A DNA stretch of 37,582 bases from Bacteroidales bacterium (GTDB taxonomy: Bacteria; Bacteroidota; Bacteroidia; Bacteroidales; WCHB1-69): positions 1 to 37,582 of the forward strand of contig JAEETJ010000027.1 of the NCBI GenBank assembly GCA_016290295.1, given 5' to 3'. The stretch's first letter is position 1; every line of letters begins with the position of its first letter. Below, one piece after another: positions 1 to 8,155 of this stretch. The notes beneath the pieces are model-generated. The model saw only the letters and a list, made by a program, of their open reading frames with translations, was not told the origin of the DNA and made no database searches. The position numbers were made by a program, and so were the translations under genes.

Positions 1-300
1 GGTGCATGGGAAATGCTCGCCGCGACCGAATACACAACCCGTAACTCATCCCTATGAGACGGTTGCGGTTCCACCGCAATTTTGGCCGCATCGCGGCCAC
101 CCCCGCATAGCACGTTGAACGGGAAATGTCTCACAGCGTGCCAGAGGTACGCACCTGCTGCAGTCAAATTATCGGGTAAGTTATCCAACGGCTGAAAGCC
201 GTGTAAGAATTCAGCACGGGGTAAAACCCCGATATAATGAAATCTGCCCGATATTATCGCAGGATGAATACCCGCAGCATAACATAGCGTTACAGGACTA
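1..300. repeat. Gene-free region with a cluster of short hairpins
   Basis: No plausible gene lies in the first 329 bases. The stretch is crowded with perfect short inverted repeats, most with 3-4 base loops: CTCAT/ATGAG (45-58), TTGCGGT/ACCGCAA (63-79), TGGCCGC/GCGGCCA (83-99), ACGGCT/AGCCGT (188-202) and CGGGGT/ACCCCG (217-231). Two longer-range pairings enclose the last two hairpins: TATCGGG (170-176) with CCCGATA (247-253), and outside it TGCTGC (156-161) with GCAGCA (274-279). This could be a REP-like palindromic repeat element or a structured RNA. No RAYT transposase is visible, and the element may continue past the left edge. The pairings are seen directly; the identity is inferred. Confidence 0.5.
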
Positions 301-329
301 AAAGAGATAATTCCGTTTCTTTTTAGCAA

Positions 330-1139
330 CTAATCCACCCGTTTGACAGTCTCCTTTTCATTTTTCACGGGTATAGGGGGCCGCATGGAGCTTGGATACA
401 TTCTGCGAGCAAACTCCATATTGCAGATGAAGGCTTTCCTTAAAATATCATCAGAAAAATTTGAACCAAACAGTTCTGGATTCTCTTTCATATATTCCTC
501 TATCATCTCATTGCTGGTCAAACGATACAACTCCCCGCAATTTTGGCATGCAGCTGTCTCATCAGCTTCTATTTTCACACCATTAAGAAAAACATTTTCA
601 GGCAAATCAGAAATTACGGCTTCCTCTCCAGGCATGCACAACACCAAATGCATCGTTGGAACAATACTGGAAATGTAATACAAAGGCGTAATTTCTTGAA
701 AAACACTCGTGCGTAAGAGTAAACGCAATTCAAGAGCATGGCATTCGTTGGGAGCTAACGAATTCCTCACAAGAACACCATCATATCTGCCGATATTGCG
801 GTTATCACAGACCGGCCTTTTACTCCATCCAAAACCATCCTCGTAATAGTACAAAGACAAGTTTCTATCGAAAAATCCAGTCGAAAGCCCTCCTTCTATA
901 TATATGACAGAGTCACTTGTATTAATTAGTTCGGCTGTAATTGTAATGGTCACATCTGGCTCATTGCAAATGACAACGTCGCCCAAACGGAATTTCTTGG
1001 GAGGTCTCTTGTGATTGGTCTCCGCATTAAGATTGTTGATATTCAAAGTTTTGAATACCAACGACAGCTGCGCCTCGCATTTCATGGAAGGAAGCGTCAA
1101 GGCAACAAAGGTCAAGGCAATATACAAAAGTCTTTTCAT
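330..1139 (-). CDS. Secreted protein of unknown function
   Basis: A 269-residue protein that I do not recognise. It begins with a clear signal peptide (MKRLLYIALTFVALTLPS, then a likely cleavage after CEA and before Gln), so it should reach the periplasm or cell surface. The start at 1139 is chosen because the reading frame, although open to 1430, would otherwise carry 97 residues that overlap the upstream gene and precede the signal peptide. The mature part contains a beta-rich region (ITAELINTSDSVIYIEGG) that resembles an Ig-like fold, then a CxxC pair (AACQNCGELY) and an acidic helical tail. It is the last gene of a three-gene minus-strand cluster, 19 bases after the DUF6794-like gene, and is probably co-transcribed with it. 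Confidence 0.75.
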   Translation of the reverse strand: MKRLLYIALTFVALTLPSMKCEAQLSLVFKTLNINNLNAETNHKRPPKKFRLGDVVICNEPDVTITITAELINTSDSVIYIEGGLSTGFFDRNLSLYYYEDGFGWSKRPVCDNRNIGRYDGVLVRNSLAPNECHALELRLLLRTSVFQEITPLYYISSIVPTMHLVLCMPGEEAVISDLPENVFLNGVKIEADETAACQNCGELYRLTSNEMIEEYMKENPELFGSNFSDDILRKAFICNMEFARRMYPSSMRPPIPVKNEKETVKRVD

Positions 1140-1158
1140 TCTCAATAAATTTGATGTT

Positions 1159-2607
1159 TCAATAATACCATATCTTACAACGGCTACTAAGTTTTCCCTT
1201 CTCATACATGCGAATCCAATTGTTGTACCGATCGTAACGATAGCTAAATAAAGTTTTGTTGTAATCGAAAGTATCCAACAAACTCGCACAGCATTCACCG
1301 AGCACATCGCCTTTATCATTGAAAACGGTTGCCTCAACTCTGCTTTCACACCAATTTCGGCCGTATTCATAACACACCTTGCGCTCATCATCGTAAATAT
1401 TGATAGACCAATGTGACACGGTGCAACCATCTCTGCATTCCAACCATGTCACCTCTCGGCCAAGGCTGTCGTATTGAAATAGAACAAAAAAATCCTGAAA
1501 TCCTGAAGGTCGGAAAAAAGCCAATGGCTGTCCTTCGGGAGAAAGAACTATTCGACTATTACGGGCCAAGGCAACGGTATCACTTCCAGGTTCAAGCTTG
1601 CGCCATACCGAATCACTAAAGAACAACTCCTGACAATGGTATGGATCTGAAAAACGATAAAGAGTGACACTGTGGAGGGTATCATTCCAATAGACCGTCC
1701 TTTGTGAAATATGACCTTGATCATATTCGTAATGTTCATCAACAGTTCTCTTTTTGCTATTATTGATAAGAGAAAACTGATAACGAGCTAATGTACCATC
1801 GGGATTAAAGTCAAAAACACTTGTCCTGTCATCTTCTTTGATTTTCATTTTTTTGACACGTCCGTATGGATTTCTTCCATAATAAATATCAATATTATCT
1901 CGTACAAGTTCATCTATCCGAGGTAATCGTCGCGAATTGTGCATCAGAGCTTGTTCCATCAAAAGAAGGTCATTCATAATTGAATCCCCCTGATTACGCA
2001 AATATACTTGTACACCAGTCAGATTGTCTGCCGTGTAGGGCAAATTAAGGAATGACGTAGCTTCTGCCGCCGACACACTATCATTGCAATCACAGCGATA
2101 ACGCTCCTCATACTCCCAATCTTTCTGTCGTTCGCCTTGTTCTTTCTCAAGTTGCTTAATCCATCGTTTTTCCGCCAGCCGTTCCTTTTTCAACATATAT
2201 CGATAGTTTACTTTTTCCCCCTTGGAATAGTGATAGTAGCTTCGTAAAATCACTCCGGACATATCATCAGGATGTCTTATACCCTGTTCACTGAAATATT
2301 TTGCCAAATGTGAGTTTCCCCATAGTCCCCAGTTGTTGCGAATCCACCTTCCCAACGCAAGGTGTGTCCTGCCCAAAAATTCGTTTTCATCAATTGAACG
2401 TATCCATTCTTTGCTTTCTGGCGACAAAACAGAGTCTAATTGCCCCATACAATCCTCTAGATTTACCGGAATATACAATGATGAGGAATCTTTCTGTTTA
2501 TCAGTATCTTGCGCTAATCCGATATGGTTTACCAAAACAAGACTAAAACATAAGATAAGATATGCCACATTGGCTATACGGGGCTTAAATGCAGAGGTAA
2601 TTTCCAT
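1159..2607 (-). CDS. Secreted DUF6794-like protein with beta-hairpin repeats
   Basis: A 482-residue protein with an N-terminal hydrophobic signal (VAYLILCFSLVLVNHIGLAQ) after a 13-residue start. Residues about 45-130 (IPVNLEDCMGQLDSVLSPES onward, with WIRNNWGLWG and the trailing LAKYFSEQGIRHPDDMSGVI) match what I know of the DUF6794 family of Bacteroidetes, whose function is unknown. A charged helical stretch rich in Lys, Glu and Arg follows (about 130-170). The C-terminal half (about 250-480) reads as successive short beta strands with Tyr and Asp (FDFNPDGTLARYQF, EHYEYDQGHISQRTVYW, FQYDSLGREVTW), similar in style to YD or MORN-like repeats. It sits 35 bases after the TPR gene and 19 bases before the next. 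The family assignment rests on memory of the motif, not on a search. Confidence 0.75.
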   Translation of the reverse strand: MEITSAFKPRIANVAYLILCFSLVLVNHIGLAQDTDKQKDSSSLYIPVNLEDCMGQLDSVLSPESKEWIRSIDENEFLGRTHLALGRWIRNNWGLWGNSHLAKYFSEQGIRHPDDMSGVILRSYYHYSKGEKVNYRYMLKKERLAEKRWIKQLEKEQGERQKDWEYEERYRCDCNDSVSAAEATSFLNLPYTADNLTGVQVYLRNQGDSIMNDLLLMEQALMHNSRRLPRIDELVRDNIDIYYGRNPYGRVKKMKIKEDDRTSVFDFNPDGTLARYQFSLINNSKKRTVDEHYEYDQGHISQRTVYWNDTLHSVTLYRFSDPYHCQELFFSDSVWRKLEPGSDTVALARNSRIVLSPEGQPLAFFRPSGFQDFFVLFQYDSLGREVTWLECRDGCTVSHWSINIYDDERKVCYEYGRNWCESRVEATVFNDKGDVLGECCASLLDTFDYNKTLFSYRYDRYNNWIRMYEKGKLSSRCKIWYY

Positions 2608-2642
2608 TATTATTTTTTTAGATATAATCCATTCTCACATTA

Positions 2643-3575
2643 TTATCTCCCCTTTAACATTCTCTTGGCATAATCTCTTGCATCCTCATCATCTAACTTG
2701 AGGACTTTCTTGAGGTATTTTCTGTCGTGGGCTCTGTCACCCAGATTGTAGTATGTATCGGCTATATTCAGCAACACAATCACATCCTTTGGATTAATGG
2801 CCTCCGCCTTTTTCAACCATTTCAGCGCATTGCTATAATCCCCCTCCATATTGTAAGTAACCGCCATGATATTCACGAAATAGATTTTCCCAGGGTAAAT
2901 CTCTATCATGCGTGCAGCGATATCTCGCGTATAGCCCAGTATCACAGCTGCTTCTGTTTCGGATTTTTTCTTCAATTCATACTGTTCCAAAAATATTTTC
3001 TCATAATCTAGCACCCCACTCATGATGATGTAGTCAATGGGCTCATCCTCATCGGGGTATTGCCAGCTATCATGATATGTCTCTGTATAGCCCAGCATGC
3101 TCATAATCTCGTTATAAAAGGCATCCCAGCGTTTATACTTGCCCAGAGCATAAATCTTGCCCATGCGCATATCCAAACGATATGGATAGAGCTCAATTCC
3201 TTGGCTAATGATGGCTATCCCGGAATCACTAAGAGCTGAATCGTATCCTGATACCCCGTAAATGTACCCGCTAACATTGCCTGTGCTATCACGCAGTTCA
3301 AAAGAAGATATGACATCCTCATCTTCTGGCAACTCGGTGGACAAATGGACTGGGCCTTTCGATTTGTCGGAAACTTGGAAATAGTAATTAAACTCAGCGA
3401 TATAACGCTCAGGGCTGTCATCCCCGGAAGCTTGTATCTGCCGTATCAAGCTTACCATCTGGACCAAATCCTCGTTCTGTAAGGCCTCGTAGAAGCTTTC
3501 ATAAACATTTTCCTGTCCGTATGCCACGCCGAACAGCAGGAGCAAAGTAAGGGCAATTCTTGAGATAGTATTCAT
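2643..3575 (-). CDS. Secreted tetratricopeptide-repeat protein
   Basis: A 310-residue protein with a signal peptide (MNTISRIALTLLLLFGVAYG, then Gln). Its C-terminal third (about residues 210-305) has at least two tetratricopeptide repeats: VNIMAVTYNMEGDYSNALKW with LKKAEAINPKD, then LNIADTYYNLGDRAHDRKYL with KKVLKLDDEDA. TPRs are helical pairs that bind other proteins, so it is probably an adaptor or assembly factor in the periplasm or outer membrane; no partner can be named. The middle part is unfamiliar, with an acidic patch. It is the first gene of the minus-strand cluster 330-3575 and is transcribed away from the efflux operon. The 251 bases upstream are shared with that operon. Confidence 0.85.
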   Translation of the reverse strand: MNTISRIALTLLLLFGVAYGQENVYESFYEALQNEDLVQMVSLIRQIQASGDDSPERYIAEFNYYFQVSDKSKGPVHLSTELPEDEDVISSFELRDSTGNVSGYIYGVSGYDSALSDSGIAIISQGIELYPYRLDMRMGKIYALGKYKRWDAFYNEIMSMLGYTETYHDSWQYPDEDEPIDYIIMSGVLDYEKIFLEQYELKKKSETEAAVILGYTRDIAARMIEIYPGKIYFVNIMAVTYNMEGDYSNALKWLKKAEAINPKDVIVLLNIADTYYNLGDRAHDRKYLKKVLKLDDEDARDYAKRMLKGR

Positions 3576-3661
3576 AGTTTTATTTTTCGAGAACTTCTTT
3601 TTTAGTTTTTTACGCTACAACTTCAGACTTTACAACACCCACTACGCTAAAATTGATTTTA

Positions 3662-3669
3662 CAAAATTA
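3662..3669 (-). promoter_or_regulatory. Possible -7 element for the secreted-protein cluster
   Basis: On the minus strand this reads TAATTTTG, which fits the Bacteroidetes -7 pattern TAnnTTTG, 87 bases before the TPR gene start. I see no good TTTG 19-21 bases further upstream, so this is a weak candidate in an AT-rich divergent region. Confidence 0.3.
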
Positions 3670-3739
3670 CAAAAAAATTGAAATAGGAATAAGTCATTTT
3701 GCGAAGTAATATCTTGAAAATTCATGTAGTAATATAATA

Positions 3740-3759
3740 CGAAATTTTTCGTATCTTTG
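3740..3759 (+). promoter_or_regulatory. Candidate promoter of the RND efflux operon with overlapping inverted repeat
   Basis: TATCTTTG at 3752-3759 matches the Bacteroidetes -7 element and lies 67 bases before the adaptor gene. No convincing -33 TTTG is present at the usual spacing. Directly upstream, 3740-3751 is a perfect inverted repeat, CGAAA and TTTCG around a two-base centre, abutting the -7 element. It could be half of an operator, but it is short and AT-rich. No regulator gene is adjacent. Confidence 0.55.
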
Positions 3760-3826
3760 CCGATTATTTTCCCTTGCTTTTTCTAAGGAAATATTACATT
3801 GAAAAAATTATAAAAAGAAAAGAAAT

Positions 3827-4945
3827 ATGAAGATACAACCCCTGAAATGGTTAAGCTTGATTGGCATAGCAATCAGTATGATATCTTGCGGAATTGACAT
3901 GCCTGAAGAAAAAAAGACATCATACGAAACAATGACAATTGAAAAACAGGACATCACAGTACCCATAAGGTTCAGTGCCAAACTGAAGGGACAGTCGGAC
4001 GTAGTCATTTCGCCCCAGGTGAGTGGTCAGCTGATGCAGATATGCGTAAGCGAAGGTCAGCAGGTGAAGAAGGGCACGACCCTGTTTGTCATTGATTCGC
4101 GCAACGCACAGTTGGAGCTGGAGGCGGCACAGGCAAACCTGCAGGCTGCCGAAGCATCGGCAAACAGTGCGAAATTAGAGTACGAATCTAACAAGAACCT
4201 GTTTGAAAAGAACATCGTGAGCCGTTACATGCTGGACAATTCCGAGAATGCGTACAAGCAGGCACAGGCAGCAGTAAGCCAGGCAAATGCCGCTGTAAGC
4301 CGTGCAAAGGTCAACTTGGGCTTTTGTACCATCACCTCACCTGTAGAAGGTATCATTGGCGAAATCCCCGTCTCCGAAGGTATCCAAGTATCGCCCGGCA
4401 CCCAACTGACTATTGTCAGCGGCAATACAAAGATGGAGGCTGTGTTCTCTGTGCCCGAGTCGGTGCTGGAGGAAGCTGTTGCCGAAGGTTATGAAGGAAA
4501 GGTTGGGGATGCACTGAAGGTGTTCCCTGATGTGACATTTATGATGAAAAATGGCACAGAATATTCGCACAAAGGACGCATTACCAGCGCCACCGGTGTG
4601 GTAAACGCCGCCACAGGTACTATTGCCTGCAAGGCCACCTTCCCCAATCCTGATGGCCAATTATACAGCGGCATTCAGGGCTCCATTATTTTGCCATACA
4701 ATAACGAGAATGTGATAGTGATTCCGCAATACGCCGTGGTGCGACTGCAGGACAAAGCATTAGTATACAAGGTTAAAGACGACAACACTGCTACTGCCGT
4801 TACCGTAACCATAGAGGACACAGGTAATGGTAAAGATTTTATCGTGACAAGCGGTTTGAATGTCGGTGACAAGATTGTGACCGTAGGAGCAAATAATGTA
4901 CAGGATGGAGAACAAGTGTTGTTCCCTGAAGCATCAAAAAACTAA
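3827..4945 (+). CDS. RND efflux periplasmic adaptor (AcrA/MexA family, lipoprotein)
   Basis: A 372-residue membrane-fusion protein that links the inner-membrane pump to the outer-membrane channel. The N-terminus is a lipoprotein signal with the acylated cysteine at about residue 21 (SMISC). A half biotinyl-lipoyl motif (VVISPQVSGQLMQICVSEGQ, then VKKGTTLFVID) is followed by an Ala/Gln-rich coiled-coil hairpin (about residues 95-165), the second lipoyl half (FCTITSPVEGIIGEIPVSEG) and the beta-barrel and membrane-proximal domains (IVIPQYAVVRLQDKALVYKV; GLNVGDKIVTVGANNVQDGE). Length is normal for the family. It is the first gene of a three-gene operon, with 9 bases before the pump gene. Substrates cannot be read from the sequence; such systems typically export hydrophobic drugs, bile salts or detergents. 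Confidence 0.95.
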   Translation: MKIQPLKWLSLIGIAISMISCGIDMPEEKKTSYETMTIEKQDITVPIRFSAKLKGQSDVVISPQVSGQLMQICVSEGQQVKKGTTLFVIDSRNAQLELEAAQANLQAAEASANSAKLEYESNKNLFEKNIVSRYMLDNSENAYKQAQAAVSQANAAVSRAKVNLGFCTITSPVEGIIGEIPVSEGIQVSPGTQLTIVSGNTKMEAVFSVPESVLEEAVAEGYEGKVGDALKVFPDVTFMMKNGTEYSHKGRITSATGVVNAATGTIACKATFPNPDGQLYSGIQGSIILPYNNENVIVIPQYAVVRLQDKALVYKVKDDNTATAVTVTIEDTGNGKDFIVTSGLNVGDKIVTVGANNVQDGEQVLFPEASKN

Positions 4946-4954
4946 TAGTAAGTC

Positions 4955-7900
4955 ATGAAGGGAAACATTTTTATCAACAAATATGTGATGGCATGCGCAA
5001 TAGCAATTGTCATCGCATTGGTGGGTTTCATCTGCATTGTCACCCTGCCCATCGAGCAATATCCGAACATCGCGCCACCGACAGTGCGCGTCTCTACCTC
5101 ATACACTGGTGCTGATGCAAACACCATCATGAAGTCGGTGATACAACCGATAGAGGAGAACATTAACGGTGTGCCTGGCATGACCTACATTACCAGCTCG
5201 GCATCCTCCTCTGGCGAAGTATCCATTCAGGTGTATTTTGAGCAGGGAACCGACCCCGACCTTGCCGCAGTGAACGTACAGAATCGCGTCAGCAGAGCTA
5301 CAGCACTGTTGCCCGCAGAAGTAACCAAAGTGGGCGTACAGGTCATGAAGCAGCAGAACAACATCCTTCACATCGGTGCACTGAAGAGCGTTGATGGCAA
5401 GTATGATGCCGACTTTATTGCCAACTATATCGACATCAACGTGCGTCCCCGTTTAATGCGTATTACCGGTGTGGGTGATGTAATGTCACTTGGTAACACC
5501 TACGCCCTGCGTATCTGGCTGAAACCGGATGTGATGGCACAATACGGACTGGAACCGAATGATGTATTCGCAGCCATTGGCGGACAGAGTTTCGTCACCG
5601 CCACAGGTTCTTTAGGCGAGCAGAGTGAGAATGCCTACCAGTACTCAATGGAATACAAAGGAACGCTGAAAACCGTCGAGGAATTCAACGACATTGTGTT
5701 GCGTACGAGCGACGGCGGACACATGATGCACCTGAGCGATGTGGCTAATGTGGAAATCGGCGCTGTGAGCTATAACTACTCCTCTAACATTGATGGCAAA
5801 CCAGGTACCATATACATGGTATTCCAAGCTCCGGGTGCCAATGCGACGGAGGTGAACGCCCGTATCAACAAGTTGTATGAAGAGCTGAAGCCGACGATGC
5901 CCGCTGGACTGGAATTCGAGATTTTGGAAACCAGCGACGACTTCCTTTTCGCAGCTATCCATAATGTGGTGGAAACACTGGTCATCGCTATCATTCTCGT
6001 TATTTTAGTCGTTTATTTCTTCTTGCAAAGCTTCAAGGCAACGGTGATACCCTCGATATCCATTATCGTGTCACTGCTGGGTACTTTCGCTATCGTAAAG
6101 ATTGCAGGTTTCTCACTGAACATATTGACCCTATTCGCTTTGGTACTCGCCATCGGAACGGTGGTGGATGACGCTATTGTGGTAGTCGAAGCGGTGATGG
6201 CGAAGATGGAGGGCGGCATATCAGACGCCCGCGAAGCCACACGCCAAGCCATGAGCGACGTATCCATAGCTGTCATCTCATGTACGCTGGTCTTTATGGC
6301 TGTGTTCATTCCTGTGGCATTCATGCCTGGCACATCAGGTAGTTTCTTTCTGCAGTTCGGTGTGACGCTGGCATCTGCCGTCGGTCTGTCATGTATATCA
6401 GCATTGACACTCTGTCCCGCCTTGTGCGGTATCATGATGCGTTTTGACCCGAACGAGAGCGAGAAAAAAGACTTGAACTACTATGTCAAGAAAGCCTATA
6501 CTGTCAGCTACAACGCTATTCTTAACAAATACAAAACTGGTGTAAGCAAGTTTATCAAACGCCCGTGGGTTGCGGGAGCATTGCTTGCAGGCGCTGCCGT
6601 ATTGCTCATCTTTGCAATGCGTGGTCTGCCGTCAGGTCTCGTTCCGCAGGAAGACCAAGGTGTATTCTTCGCCGAGGTCCGTGCACCGGAAGGCTGTACA
6701 CTGCATGAGACGGAGGAAATTGTCAAGAAAGTTGAGGAGAAGGTGAAGAAAATTCCCGAGTTGGAAAGCTACGCTGTAGTCAGCGGTTATGGTATGATGG
6801 CTGGCAACGCAGGTAGCTGCTATGCTACCCTCATCATCCGTCTCAAAAACTGGGATGACCGTCCGGGCATGAACCATAACATCATGCTCGTATATACGCG
6901 TTTCGCATTGGATTGTCAGGAGATCAAGAACGCCCAGGTCATCCCGTTCCAGATGCCGCAGGTACCGGGTTATGGCTCAAGCAGCAGCGTGAACTTAGTG
7001 CTGCAGGATTTGCAGGACCGCCCCATGTCGGAGTTTAACGCCGATGCTATGAAGTTCATTGCCAAGCTGAACGAGCGTCCGGAAATCATGATGGCCATGT
7101 CCTCCTATTCAGAGCGTTTCCCGAAATACGAGGTGAGTATCGATGCACCGCAGTGTGACCGTGCCGGTGTTTCACCCGCAGCGGTATTGAATACTCTTGG
7201 CGCCTATTGTGGTGGTGCCTACGTTGGCAACTTCAACCAGTTCGGCAAGGTCTATCGTATCATGGCAAATGCTGCACCAGAGTACCGTCTCGATCCCTCC
7301 GCATTGAACAACATTTTTGTCCGTGTACGCGGCGACAAGATGGCACCTATCTCAGAATTTGTGACCCTTAAGGAGACTGTCGGTTCGGCTTCCGTTGAAC
7401 ATTTCAACCTGTTCCAAAGCATCACCTGTGGTGTGATGGCCAACAGCGGTTTCTCCGAAGGACAAGCGCATAAGGCTATCGCAGAGGTATTCAAGGAAAC
7501 GATGCCCACAGGTTACAGCTACGAGTATGGCGGCATGTCGCGCGAGGTAGAAGAGGCTGCTGGCTCTAACGCCACGGTGCTCATCTATGTTGTCTGTGCC
7601 ATCCTCATCTTCCTCATTTTGGCATCACTTTATAACTCATGGTTCACTCCTTGGGCTGTACTGCTCTCAGTTCCCTTCGGTCTGATGGGCTCTTTCGGTG
7701 TCGTATGGCTGGTTTCATTGTTACACTTGCCCGGCATGGAAAACAACATCTATCTGCAGACAGGTGTCATCATGCTTATCGGCTTGTTGGCTAAGACCGC
7801 CATTTTGATCACTGAGTTCGCCTCGGAGCGACGCGCACAGGGAATGAGCATCCGTGATGCTGCTTTCGCTGCTTGCGAAGAACGTCTGCGTCCTATTTTG

Positions 7901-8155
7901 ATGACCGTCGTCACGATGATTGCGGGTATGATACCGCTCATCATCGCCGGTGGTGCGGGTGCTAACGGCAACCGCGTTCTCGCCCTCGGTGTCACCGCCG
8001 GTATGGCCGTCGGCACACTGGCCCTACTCTTTGTCGTCCCCGCCTTCTTCATTGTATTCCAGACGCTGCACGAAAAGTTCCAAGGAGCTCCTGTAGCAGC
8101 ACAAGAAGAAGCTGTTGTTTCAGAGAATGATAATAAAAACATGTCAGAGCAATGA
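4955..8155 (+). CDS. RND efflux inner-membrane pump (AcrB/MexB, HAE-1 family)
   Basis: A 1066-residue proton-driven drug exporter of the inner membrane, full length for the family. It has the usual two-fold plan: TM1, a large periplasmic porter loop, TM2-6, a cytoplasmic link, then TM7, a second loop and TM8-12. The proton-relay residues are present: the Asp pair at about 405-406 in TM4 (IGTVVDDAIVVVEA) and Lys at about 947 in TM10 (GLLAKTAILITEFA). Other family marks are PIEQYPNIAPPTVRV near the N-terminus, GLPSGLVPQEDQGVFF at the start of the second half and VPAFF near the end. The last codons overlap the channel gene by four bases (ATGA), pointing to translational coupling. The specific substrate is unknown. 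Confidence 0.97.
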   Translation: MKGNIFINKYVMACAIAIVIALVGFICIVTLPIEQYPNIAPPTVRVSTSYTGADANTIMKSVIQPIEENINGVPGMTYITSSASSSGEVSIQVYFEQGTDPDLAAVNVQNRVSRATALLPAEVTKVGVQVMKQQNNILHIGALKSVDGKYDADFIANYIDINVRPRLMRITGVGDVMSLGNTYALRIWLKPDVMAQYGLEPNDVFAAIGGQSFVTATGSLGEQSENAYQYSMEYKGTLKTVEEFNDIVLRTSDGGHMMHLSDVANVEIGAVSYNYSSNIDGKPGTIYMVFQAPGANATEVNARINKLYEELKPTMPAGLEFEILETSDDFLFAAIHNVVETLVIAIILVILVVYFFLQSFKATVIPSISIIVSLLGTFAIVKIAGFSLNILTLFALVLAIGTVVDDAIVVVEAVMAKMEGGISDAREATRQAMSDVSIAVISCTLVFMAVFIPVAFMPGTSGSFFLQFGVTLASAVGLSCISALTLCPALCGIMMRFDPNESEKKDLNYYVKKAYTVSYNAILNKYKTGVSKFIKRPWVAGALLAGAAVLLIFAMRGLPSGLVPQEDQGVFFAEVRAPEGCTLHETEEIVKKVEEKVKKIPELESYAVVSGYGMMAGNAGSCYATLIIRLKNWDDRPGMNHNIMLVYTRFALDCQEIKNAQVIPFQMPQVPGYGSSSSVNLVLQDLQDRPMSEFNADAMKFIAKLNERPEIMMAMSSYSERFPKYEVSIDAPQCDRAGVSPAAVLNTLGAYCGGAYVGNFNQFGKVYRIMANAAPEYRLDPSALNNIFVRVRGDKMAPISEFVTLKETVGSASVEHFNLFQSITCGVMANSGFSEGQAHKAIAEVFKETMPTGYSYEYGGMSREVEEAAGSNATVLIYVVCAILIFLILASLYNSWFTPWAVLLSVPFGLMGSFGVVWLVSLLHLPGMENNIYLQTGVIMLIGLLAKTAILITEFASERRAQGMSIRDAAFAACEERLRPILMTVVTMIAGMIPLIIAGGAGANGNRVLALGVTAGMAVGTLALLFVVPAFFIVFQTLHEKFQGAPVAAQEEAVVSENDNKNMSEQ

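Noticed and set aside
1140-1430. N-terminal extension of the first minus-strand gene
   Set aside because: It would overlap the upstream gene by 272 bases and put 97 unrelated residues before an obvious signal peptide at 1139.
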